64,000 nt of DNA from Natronospirales bacterium (GTDB lineage: Bacteria > Pseudomonadota > Gammaproteobacteria > Natronospirales > REEB76). Positions within the stretch are counted from its first letter, which is position 1; each line of letters begins with the position of its first letter. Below are positions 57,752-64,000 of the stretch, one piece after another. Where the stretch lies: assembly GCA_021792635.1 (NCBI GenBank), contig JAJYUH010000007.1, positions 62,001 to 126,000 of the forward strand, written 5' to 3'. A program made the translations under genes and the position numbers. A model generated the notes under the pieces. That model did not search any database and was not told where the DNA came from. It worked only from the letters and a program-made list of their open reading frames with translations.

Positions 57752-59056
57752 CTATTCTGATTTGCTCCTTAATTTCTTGTCTTCTGAAACTTCCATTGCC
57801 GCCGGTTGAACGCGCACGGTCTTCACCGCGCTACCCGTGGTCTGCACGATCTCCAGTGGATAGCCCGCCAGTTTAAGACTGGTACCGGGCTGGGGGATGG
57901 TCTCCAGGTATTCCAGGATCAGACCGTTGAGGGTTTTGGGGCCGGAAGTGGGCAGTTGCCAGTTCATGGCGCGGTTGAGCGCGCGCACGTTGGCGCTGCC
58001 GTTCACCAGATAGCTGCCGTCGGCTTCCCTGTATATGTCCTTGTGCTGGGCCGCCGGGTCGCTGGTAAACTCACCCACGATTTCCTCCAGGATATCTTCC
58101 AGCGTCACCAGTCCCTGGATGTCGCCATATTCGTCCACCACCAGACCGATACGCCGCTTGGCCGCCTGGAAGTTCAGGAGCTGGCGTTGCAGTGAGGTAC
58201 CCTCCGGTACAAAGTAAGCATCATGCAGGATAGCACGCAACATGGCGTGCGTGGGTTCCTGGTGCACCACCAGGTGCAGGAACTGACGGGCATGCACGAA
58301 GCCCAGGACATCATCTATGCTGCCTTCATACACGGGCAGCCGGGTATGCTGGCTGGTTCTGAGCTGCGCCATGATCTCGTCCCAGTCGGCGCTGATATCA
58401 ATGCCCACGATCTCATTGCGCGGCACCATGATGTCTTCCACGCTGATCTTTTCCAAGTCGAGGATGCTGAGCAGCATGTGCTGGTGACGCTTGGGGATCA
58501 GCGCGCCGGCTTCCATCACGACGCTGCGCAGTTCCTCACGACTCATGGAGCGCGGATCGGGAGAATGATTGTGCACGCCGAACGCCCAAAGGATGGAATT
58601 GGCGATCAGGTTCACCACCCACACGATGGGGTAAAAGATCCGCAGCAGGGGTGTCAATACGAATGCCGCGGGGAAGGCGAGTGTTTCCGGATGCAGCGCC
58701 GCCAGGGTTTTGGGCGCCAGCTCGCCGAAGATCAGCAGCAGCAGCGCAATCAGGATGGTGGCTACCAGCACCGCGCTGTCACCGCCGATGCGCAAGGCGA
58801 TCAGGGTCGCCAGCGCCGTGGCAAAGGCATTGGCGAGGGTATTGCCCAATAACACGATGCCGATCAGGCGATCCGGACGTTGCAGCAGGCGGTCTGCGAG
58901 CATGGCGCCACGATAGCCTGCGCGGGCCAAATGCCGCAGCCGGTAGCGGTTGAGGGAAATCAGTCCGGTCTCGGAACCGGAAAAGAACGAGGACAGGATC
59001 AGCAGGATGATCAGCACGACGATGAGCGCCCAAAGCGGAATATTTTCCAAAATCAA
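57752..59056 (-). CDS. CNNM/CorC (HlyC) family membrane protein with CBS domains
   Basis: The 434-aa protein has an N-terminal DUF21 membrane domain (about residues 1-190; FFSGSETGLISLNRYRLRHL and RLIGIVLLGNTLANAFATAL). A CBS pair (about 205-335; SVEDIMVPRNEIVGIDISAD, GLVVDEYGDIQGLVTLEDIL) and a CorC_HlyC domain (about 345-420) follow. Such proteins are linked to magnesium or cobalt efflux. The start is TTG at 59056, preceded by GAGGTGAT. It is 10 bp downstream of ypjD on the same strand. It is convergent with radA, and CCCCG/CGGGG (57736-57749) lies between them. Confidence 0.93.
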   Translation of the reverse strand: MILENIPLWALIVVLIILLILSSFFSGSETGLISLNRYRLRHLARAGYRGAMLADRLLQRPDRLIGIVLLGNTLANAFATALATLIALRIGGDSAVLVATILIALLLLIFGELAPKTLAALHPETLAFPAAFVLTPLLRIFYPIVWVVNLIANSILWAFGVHNHSPDPRSMSREELRSVVMEAGALIPKRHQHMLLSILDLEKISVEDIMVPRNEIVGIDISADWDEIMAQLRTSQHTRLPVYEGSIDDVLGFVHARQFLHLVVHQEPTHAMLRAILHDAYFVPEGTSLQRQLLNFQAAKRRIGLVVDEYGDIQGLVTLEDILEEIVGEFTSDPAAQHKDIYREADGSYLVNGSANVRALNRAMNWQLPTSGPKTLNGLILEYLETIPQPGTSLKLAGYPLEIVQTTGSAVKTVRVQPAAMEVSEDKKLRSKSE

Positions 59057-59066
59057 ATCACCTCAC

Positions 59067-59897
59067 TCAAGACATGAGATTCCAATGCCGCCCCAGGATG
59101 AGCTCCAGCACCATTTTACTGCCGAAGTAGGCCAGCATCAGCACCACGAAACCGCCAATCGTCCAACGGATGGCGGTGCGTCCGCGCCAGCCGAACTTCC
59201 AGCGCCCCCACAGCAGAATTGCAAATACCATCCAGGCCAGCAGCGACAGCACGGTCTTGTGAACCAGGTGCTGTTCAAAGATGTGCTTCACAAAAATCAG
59301 ACCGGTAAACAACGCCAGCGTCAGCAGAATAAAACCCGTGATAATGAGCTGGAAAAGAAAGCGTTCCATGACTTGCAGCGGGGGCAGGGCGCTCCATACG
59401 CCGCCGGGTACGCGCCGCCGCAGACGGTGTTCCTGCACAGCGATCAATACCGCCTGCAAAGCGGCGACGGCGAGCAGACTGTAGGCCATGAGGGACAGGA
59501 TGATGTGCGCGTCCAGCGGCCAGTCGGTTTCAATGACCCAGAGCTTATCGCTGGGCAGCAGCTCCGCCAGCAGGATGCTGATGCCGGCGGGCGGGAACAG
59601 CACTACGCCCAGATTCTCGAAATGGGGCTTGAAGAAGCTGACGAGCGCGATCAGTGCCACCATCCAGCCCACCAGCGAAGCGGTATTGAAGAAGCCCAGG
59701 TCCATGCCGCGGGGGGTAAAAATCAGCGAGTACAGCAAAATAGTGTGCAGCAGCGCCGCGGTCACGGCAGTGCTGCCGGCAAAACCCATGTGTTCGCGGA
59801 GAAAGGCCGGCCCACTCTTGAAGAATGCCAGCAGCAACGCCAGGGCGGCGAGACAGTACAGAATCAGGTCAAGAACGGCCAAACCCGTGAAGCGCAT
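59067..59897 (-). CDS. ypjD: YpjD/CcsA-like inner-membrane protein
   Basis: The 276-aa protein has about eight membrane segments and the cytochrome c assembly (CcsA/CcmC-like) fold: HTILLYSLIFTPRGMDLGFF, DAHIILSLMAYSLLAVAALQ and LVHKTVLSLLAWMVFAILLW carry the conserved His residues. YpjD homologues lie next to ffh in gammaproteobacteria and are not the haem lyase itself; function is not established. ATG at 59897 is used, with a GTG three bases upstream also possible. It is cotranscribed with the CNNM/CorC gene. Confidence 0.9.
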   Translation of the reverse strand: MRFTGLAVLDLILYCLAALALLLAFFKSGPAFLREHMGFAGSTAVTAALLHTILLYSLIFTPRGMDLGFFNTASLVGWMVALIALVSFFKPHFENLGVVLFPPAGISILLAELLPSDKLWVIETDWPLDAHIILSLMAYSLLAVAALQAVLIAVQEHRLRRRVPGGVWSALPPLQVMERFLFQLIITGFILLTLALFTGLIFVKHIFEQHLVHKTVLSLLAWMVFAILLWGRWKFGWRGRTAIRWTIGGFVVLMLAYFGSKMVLELILGRHWNLMS

Positions 59898-60013
59898 CAC
59901 ATGCCTGCTTGATGGAAGGTGGATAATGCGGTTCCATCATCGCACAGGCGCAGCCGCCGGGTGAAGCCGCCTGTGCCAGGCTTCGTCGCGGTACGGTGCA
60001 CGAGGCAAGCCGC

Positions 60014-60581
60014 ATGCGAGTACAGGTGTTGGGCTGCAGCGGTGGCATTTGAGCGGGGCTCCGTACCACCGCACTGCGCATTGATGACGATATCCTTGTC
60101 GGCACGGGCACCGGCATAGGCGATCTGCCGTTGGCCGAGATACGCCGCATCGAGCATGTATTCCTCAGCCACTCCCATCTGGACCATACCGCCGGTCTGT
60201 CGCGATATTCACATGATCGAGGTCCGGCACACGGTGCCGGCGGTGGGCTATTGCGTTGAAAGTCACGGCAGGGTGTTCGCCTTCAGCGGCGATACCATTA
60301 CCAACGATCTTTTCTGGCATGCCCTCAATGAATCTCCGCGTGTGGATGTACTGGTGGTGGACACAGGCTGCACTGACCACCATGAGAGACTGGCTGAACT
60401 GGTTTGCCATTATTGCCCGCGTACGCTGGCGCCGGATCTGAAGAAATTGCGTCATGATCCGGAAATCTGCATCACGCACCTCAAACCCGGCTCCGAGGAG
60501 CTGATTTTCTCGGAAGTGCGGCAGGCACTGCCTGATTGCCGTGTACATCGGCTCAGGGGTGGTGAGATTTTTGAACTATAA
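60014..60581 (+). pseudogene. Decayed metallo-beta-lactamase-fold phosphodiesterase gene
   Basis: From ATG 60014 the frame reads MRVQVLGCSGG, then TGA at 60050-60052, then AGLRTTALRIDDDILVGTGT and HVFLSHSHLDHTAGL with an intact HxHxDH metal motif. After 60200 the frame changes to RDIHMIEVRHTVPAVGYCVE, FAFSGDTITNDLF and CITHLKPGSEELIFSEVRQA, the C-terminal half of the same family. The middle (several tens of residues in relatives I recall, including a metal-binding His region) is missing. A nonsense codon, an internal deletion and a frame change together make it a pseudogene. The family resembles class II cAMP phosphodiesterases and lies beside ypjD. Confidence 0.82.
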
Positions 60582-60611
60582 TCGCTGCGTGCATTTTGCC
60601 GGCATAAACCC

Positions 60612-61964
60612 ATGTTTGAAACTTTAAGTGACCGCCTTGCGCGCACACTCGCCGCATTGCGCGGCAGCGGCCGGCTTACGGAAAGCAACATCCGCAATGC
60701 GGTGCGTGATGTGCGCATGGCATTGCTGGAAGCCGACGTGGCGTTGCCGGTGGTTAAGGCATTCACCGAACAGGTGCGCGCGCGTGCGCTCGGCGCCGAA
60801 GTCCTGAAGAGCCTGACGCCCGGTCAGGCATTCATCAAGATCGTGCACGATGAGCTGGTCGCAGTCATGGGCGCCGGCGATGCAGAATTCAATCTTCGCG
60901 CCGAGCCGCCGGCCGTGATCCTGCTCGCAGGCTTGCAAGGCGCAGGCAAGACCACCAGCGCCGCAAAGATCGCGCGTCACCTGCAGGAGCGGCTGCACAA
61001 GAAAACCGCGCTGGTAAGCACCGATGTCTATCGGCCCGCAGCACGCGAGCAGTTGCAGAAACTCGCTGCTGAAATCGGCGCAGCGTATCTCGCGCCGCCA
61101 TCCGACGGTCCGGTTGACATCGTGCAGGCAGCAGTGGAAGAAGCGCGCAAGCAACTATTCGATGTGTTGATTGTGGACACTGCCGGCCGGCTGCATGTGG
61201 ACGAAGCCATGATGCAGGAGGCCCAGCGCATCCACGCGGCCGTGCAGCCAGTGGAAACCCTGTTTGTGGTGGATGCCATGGCCGGTCAGGATGCCGCCAA
61301 CGCGGCCGCAGAGTTCGGTCACGCGTTACCGTTGACCGGCGTGATACTCACTAAAGCCGATGGGGATGCGCGCGGCGGTGCGGCGTTGTCGGTGCGCCAC
61401 ATTACCGGCGCGCCCATCAAGTTCCTGGGCGTGGGCGAGAAGACCGGCGCGCTCGAAGTCTTTCACGTCGAACGCTTGGCTTCGCGCATTCTCGGTATGG
61501 GCGATGTGGTGTCGCTGGTGGAAGAAACCCAACGCAGCGTGGATCAGGAAAAGGCCGCGAAACTGGCCGACAAAATCAAGAAGGGCAGGGGTTTTGACCT
61601 TGAGGATTTCCGCGAGCAGTTGCAGCAGATGCTGAAAATGGGCGGCATCGGTGCGCTGCTCGACAAGCTGCCCGGCGGCGCGCGTATTCCCGAGCAGGCC
61701 AAAACCCAGTTCGGCGACCGTGAGTTGCGCCACCAGATCGCCATCATCAATTCCATGACGCCGCGCGAACGCCGCCGGCCGGAGATCATCAACGGTTCGC
61801 GCCGCCGCCGTATCGCCGCCGGCTCCGGCACCCAGGTGCAGGCAGTCAACCGGCTGCTCAAGCAATACGATCAGCTTTCCCGCGTCATGAAACAGATGGC
61901 CGGCGGCGGCATGGCGCGCATGCTGCGTGGCCTCAAAGGCGGTCTGCCGCCGGGGGTTGCATGA
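60612..61964 (+). CDS. ffh: Signal recognition particle protein Ffh
   Basis: Ffh with 4.5S RNA delivers membrane proteins to FtsY. The N domain (ETLSDRLARTLAALRGSGRL) is followed by the G domain with LLAGLQGAGKTTSAAKIARH, VDTAGRLHVDEAMM, TKADGDARGGAALSV and GVGEKTGALEVFH. A Met-rich M domain follows (MLKMGGIGALLDKLPGGAR, MTPRERRRPEIINGSRRRRI). The 450-aa length is normal. Unlike many gammaproteobacteria, no rpsP-rimM-trmD-rplS follows; accessory DNA begins after the stop. Confidence 0.97.
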   Translation: MFETLSDRLARTLAALRGSGRLTESNIRNAVRDVRMALLEADVALPVVKAFTEQVRARALGAEVLKSLTPGQAFIKIVHDELVAVMGAGDAEFNLRAEPPAVILLAGLQGAGKTTSAAKIARHLQERLHKKTALVSTDVYRPAAREQLQKLAAEIGAAYLAPPSDGPVDIVQAAVEEARKQLFDVLIVDTAGRLHVDEAMMQEAQRIHAAVQPVETLFVVDAMAGQDAANAAAEFGHALPLTGVILTKADGDARGGAALSVRHITGAPIKFLGVGEKTGALEVFHVERLASRILGMGDVVSLVEETQRSVDQEKAAKLADKIKKGRGFDLEDFREQLQQMLKMGGIGALLDKLPGGARIPEQAKTQFGDRELRHQIAIINSMTPRERRRPEIINGSRRRRIAAGSGTQVQAVNRLLKQYDQLSRVMKQMAGGGMARMLRGLKGGLPPGVA

Positions 61965-62035
61965 TATTGTCAAGTATGATTCGAACTGCTTATGGCACGC
62001 CTGAGATTTTTCGTTAACGATTGGTTAGGGGGAAA

Positions 62036-62929
62036 ATGGTCATGGGGAACGTTGGCAGTAAATGTAAGTTAGCAGTCGCCTTGATGGTCTCGTCACTTGT
62101 TCTCGGTTGTGCCAGCACCAGCATGACATCCGAGGCCAATCCGGCGTTTGCGGGGCATCGTTTTACCACACTGCTTGTTGAAGGCGGATTCGCGGATTTG
62201 GGTCAGCGTCAATATGCTGAAGATCAGCTCTGTGAATATCTAGCTGGCTTCAGTAACGTTAAATGCATTGAATCGCTTCGATAGCGTCGCATCGCTCGTG
62301 ATGGCCGGTACGGTCCCGGCGTCCCGGCCACTCGCTCCAGCGACGGCCCATTCCTTTGCTGCGGCACGCCCGGCGTTCGGAAACCGTTACTTCGCACGGT
62401 TTCCTCCACCCTGGCTTTACGCCCCGGCGCGGCCTTCGCACCACGCGGACGCTGTGCTACGGCCGCTGGGGCTACCGCAGGCTCTTCGCCTCGGCGCTTC
62501 GCGCCTTCCCTGGCTCATCGAAGGTATTTTTTCCCGGGCCAAGAATATACTTGGGAGCAAATCGCTAACTGGCTAGCAGAGTTGCATGTTGATGGTGTCT
62601 TGATGCTCAAGCCAACAAACTCCGGCGTATCCTCAGCGTACATACCGCCGACCACCTACACAACTGGTAGTGCGTCTGTCTATGGCAATACTGTTTATGG
62701 TTCAAGCACTACCCAAACTTACGGTGGTTTTAGCGTCCATAAACCTTGGGCAAGTTTCCAAACCATTCTCTACTCAACGGGCAATGACAAAGTTGCATGG
62801 TATGCAACTGCGGATTCCAAAGGGAACGCATTTGCTAAATGGGACGACCTTATTGAATCTGCAGCGGAAGGAACTGCCAAAAAATTGGTTAAAGATGGAG
62901 TGTTGCAGCCGGTTCAGGATAAAAACTGA
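62036..62929 (+). pseudogene. Lipoprotein gene split by a 240-bp insertion
   Basis: The 5' part encodes a signal peptide with lipobox (LAVALMVSSLVLGC) and continues to YAEDQLCEYLAGFSNVKCIE followed by SLR, where TAG follows. After 62521 the same frame resumes as RYFFPGQEYTWEQIANWLAE followed by LHVDGVLMLKP, then a Ser/Thr/Tyr-rich stretch (TYTTGSASVYGNTVYGSSTT), ending at 62929. Removing 62282-62521 gives an uninterrupted frame (ESLRRYFFPGQEY). The intact gene would encode a lipoprotein of about 217 aa of unknown family. GGGGGA precedes the ATG at 62036. Confidence 0.8.
62282..62521. mobile_element. 240-bp structured insertion element (MITE-like)
   Basis: The segment interrupts a lipoprotein frame and is flanked by TCGA on both sides (62278-62281 and 62518-62521), which looks like a 4-bp target duplication. 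It is much richer in G+C than its surroundings. It contains three hairpins: TGGCCGG/CCGGCCA (62302-62308, 62324-62330), GGAAACCGT/ACGGTTTCC (62379-62387, 62396-62404) and GGCGC/GCGCC (62493-62497, 62501-62505). It has no transposase and no convincing terminal inverted repeats. Confidence 0.68.
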
Positions 62930-63013
62930 AGGCATGTATCCCTTGACAGCAAGTAAGCAAACAGCCCAAAATTGGTCTACCTTGGCAAGGTTATAGATTT
63001 AGAGGAAAAAATT

Positions 63014-63292
63014 ATGGATAAACAGCGGCCCCAATTAGAGGCCGTTCTAGACTGGGCAAAAGAGAAGATAGCGTCCGGCTCAGAACCACCGTGGGCGTGG
63101 TATCAATATATGAAACTGATTGAATCCCTAGACGCGATTTTAATAGGTCAGTCCTGTGTTATTACCAAGGAGAATTCACCACAATCGGAGTCACATCCGG
63201 GTGGGCATCTCCGACTAGTGGGCTGTACGCATTCGCCAGATAGCGTTCAATCCCATCCCGGTCTTTCTGAGCCCCCATCTCTGCCCATGTAA
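63014..63292 (+). CDS. Small hypothetical protein
   Basis: The reading frame encodes 92 aa. The first 50 residues look protein-like and helical (DKQRPQLEAVLDWAKEKIAS, PPWAWYQYMKLIESLDAILI). The last 40 are Ser/Pro/His-rich and overlap the opposite-strand GIY-YIG gene, so the native C-terminus may have been replaced. AGAGGAAA precedes the ATG. No family is recognised. Base composition is AT-rich, like the rest of the tail. Confidence 0.5.
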   Translation: MDKQRPQLEAVLDWAKEKIASGSEPPWAWYQYMKLIESLDAILIGQSCVITKENSPQSESHPGGHLRLVGCTHSPDSVQSHPGLSEPPSLPM

Positions 63293-63509
63293 CCCGGAGG
63301 GTTCCATTTTTAGCGTACTGCGTAATCTCCTTGTTGTTGCGATGCGCTTTTAGGCGAGCTGCTATTTCGCCTTGACCCACATACACAACGCGACCGGGAT
63401 TGCCTTCGTGCCAGATGATGTAAACGCCCGTAGTGCTGACGTTGCTAAGGTCAACACTCTCGAATGGGCACCAAATGTTACTATTGCACTTAATCCAATT
63501 AACGCTCAT
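63162..63509 (-). CDS. Stand-alone GIY-YIG-like nuclease domain protein
   Basis: The 115-aa protein contains TTGVYIIWHEGNPGRVVYVG followed by QGEIAARLKAHRNNKEI, a GIY-YIG core with GVY and YVG strands and the conserved Arg in ARLKAHR. A Glu that could be the metal ligand is in DRDGIERYLANAYSPLVGD. Family members cut DNA in repair, homing and phage defence. No additional DNA-binding domain is present. The C-terminal part overlaps the 3' end of the rightward small gene by about 130 bp. Confidence 0.72.
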   Translation of the reverse strand: MSVNWIKCNSNIWCPFESVDLSNVSTTGVYIIWHEGNPGRVVYVGQGEIAARLKAHRNNKEITQYAKNGTLRVTWAEMGAQKDRDGIERYLANAYSPLVGDAHPDVTPIVVNSPW

Positions 63510-63543
63510 GACAATTACCTGCTAAACTATATCGGTTGAAGAA

Positions 63544-63614
63544 TGGTGGAGTGCCGGGGAGACGAGCCCCGCGCCGACGGGTTAGAAACCCTAGGTGACC
63601 AGCCTGTACACCCC
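63544..63614 (-). tRNA. Degenerate tRNA-like sequence (possible anticodon TCT)
   Basis: On the minus strand, GGGGTGT (63614-63608) can pair with GCACTCC (63554-63548, two wobbles), followed by A and an encoded CCA. CGGGG-CTCGTCT-CCCCG is a T-arm with a partly conserved loop. AGG-CTGGTCA-CCT could be a D arm. The anticodon arm is only 3 bp (GGG-TTTCTAA-CCC), which would give TCT. At 71 nt it is short, so a decayed or phage-type tRNA is more likely than a working one. Confidence 0.35.
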
Positions 63615-63636
63615 ACCGAATGTTAAGAGCCACACC

Positions 63637-63677
63637 GGCCCCGTAGCTCGTCCGTCAAGACATCAGGCTATGGGGCC
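63637..63677. other. 10-bp hairpin near the tRNA-like sequence
   Basis: GGCCCCGTAG pairs with CTATGGGGCC (one G-T pair) around a 21-nt loop. GGCCCCGTAGCTC resembles the 5' part of a tRNA gene, and another GGGGCC lies at 63688-63693, so this could be a tRNA remnant. Nothing else was seen between 63615 and 63731. Confidence 0.3.
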
Positions 63678-63731
63678 TTGTTCATTTGGGGCCGCGTTCG
63701 GTGGCATGATTACGCGGTCCGCTGTGTTACC

Positions 63732-64000
63732 TCATGGTGTGTTTTCTCCGAATAATCTCGTTACGTAAGCCTCCAAAATAGGCTTTAGGAAAGCCCAGTC
63801 CTCGCGGCTGAAATCCCCGGGGATGATCAAAATAACATCAGGTTTCCCAAGTAAGGGCAGTTTCAGCTTTTGGGTTCCAGCTACAAATTCTTCATCCTCG
63901 ATAGGGGGGAATGGTCGGGTATCACCTTTTGAGGTCGCCGCACGTCTGCTGGCATTTCTGACGGGTAGCGGCGTCTTAACGAAGGGGGAAATCTCAAGAT
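63732..64000 (-). CDS. C-terminus of an unidentified protein (5' part outside window)
   Basis: The minus strand is open from the right edge to TGA at 63732-63734, giving 88 residues that end ILEAYVTRLFGENTP. The stretch KLKLPLLGKPDVILIIPGDF followed by SREDWAFLKPI looks like a beta-strand plus helix ending, a pattern I associate with C-termini of small regulators or antitoxin-like proteins. That is a weak impression, not an identification. Composition fits the AT-richer accessory tail. Confidence 0.6.
   Translation of the reverse strand, partial: LEISPFVKTPLPVRNASRRAATSKGDTRPFPPIEDEEFVAGTQKLKLPLLGKPDVILIIPGDFSREDWAFLKPILEAYVTRLFGENTP

Noticed and set aside
62268..62576. Small open frames inside the 240-bp insertion
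   Set aside because: They are low-complexity and lie in hairpin sequence inside a disrupted gene; no ribosome site was seen.
63544..63614. Rightward tRNA-Ser reading of the tRNA-like sequence
   Set aside because: On the plus strand there is no T-loop-like sequence. The minus strand has a partly conserved T loop, a paired acceptor and an encoded CCA.

Overview
The window is chromosomal DNA of a GC-rich gammaproteobacterium. The evidence is gene order. From 30.6 to 51.9 kb the order queG/nnrD-tsaE-amidase-mutL-miaA-hfq-hflX-hflK-hflC-DUF2065-purA-rnr-rlmB-rpsF-rpsR-rplI-dnaB-alr matches the E. coli order almost gene for gene. Other gammaproteobacterial blocks are pcnB-folK-(deoxynucleoside kinase)-panBCD, lptFG divergent from pepA-holC-valS, and ffh with ypjD and a CNNM/CorC-type gene. 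The genus cannot be read from the window; a lineage near Xanthomonadales, Chromatiales or Acidiferrobacter is a guess.

Layout: 0-2.2 kb, a lytic transglycosylase (cut by the left edge) and proS. 2.3-9.3 kb, a ketol-acid reductoisomerase-like gene with two altered active-site positions, then pssA, a type 4 uracil-DNA glycosylase, rimI, prfC, an MFS transporter and a lipoprotein. 9.4-13.3 kb, a leftward MoxR-DUF58-TgpA transglutaminase operon. 13.4-15.2 kb, a small lipoprotein and a solitary DGQHR (DndB-like) gene. 15.2-20.6 kb, pepA-holC-hypothetical-valS. 20.7-24.3 kb, lptFG, a periplasmic His/Cys protein, an RDD membrane protein and tRNA-Glu. 24.4-29.1 kb, pcnB, folK, a deoxynucleoside kinase and the complete panBCD set. 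29.1-30.5 kb, a frameshifted oxygenase-like gene and a methyltransferase. 30.6-51.9 kb, the conserved housekeeping block, broken at 43.3-44.4 kb by an inverted repeat and a lower-GC orphan gene beside tRNA-Leu, and at 47.6-48.0 kb by a structured noncoding element. 51.9-56.2 kb, a kinase-phosphatase-FHA signalling operon. 56.4-62.0 kb, radA, a CNNM/CorC-type gene, ypjD, a decayed metallo-beta-lactamase gene and ffh. 62.0-64.0 kb, an AT-richer accessory tail with a lipoprotein gene split by a 240-bp structured insertion, a GIY-YIG gene, a degenerate tRNA-like sequence and a partial gene.

Functionally the window is mostly core physiology: translation (proS, valS, prfC, rpsF, rpsR, rplI, ffh, two tRNAs), tRNA modification (queG, tsaE, miaA), RNA decay and regulation (pcnB, hfq, rnr), DNA repair and replication (mutL, UDG, radA, holC, dnaB), envelope assembly (lptFG, amidase, alr, pssA) and pantothenate synthesis. 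No CRISPR array and no complete transposase or integrase gene was seen. The most notable observations are the KARI-like protein lacking two catalytic residues, the 240-bp insertion with an apparent TCGA duplication, two genes in decay, the solitary DGQHR gene and the CHASE2-kinase/PP2C/FHA module.
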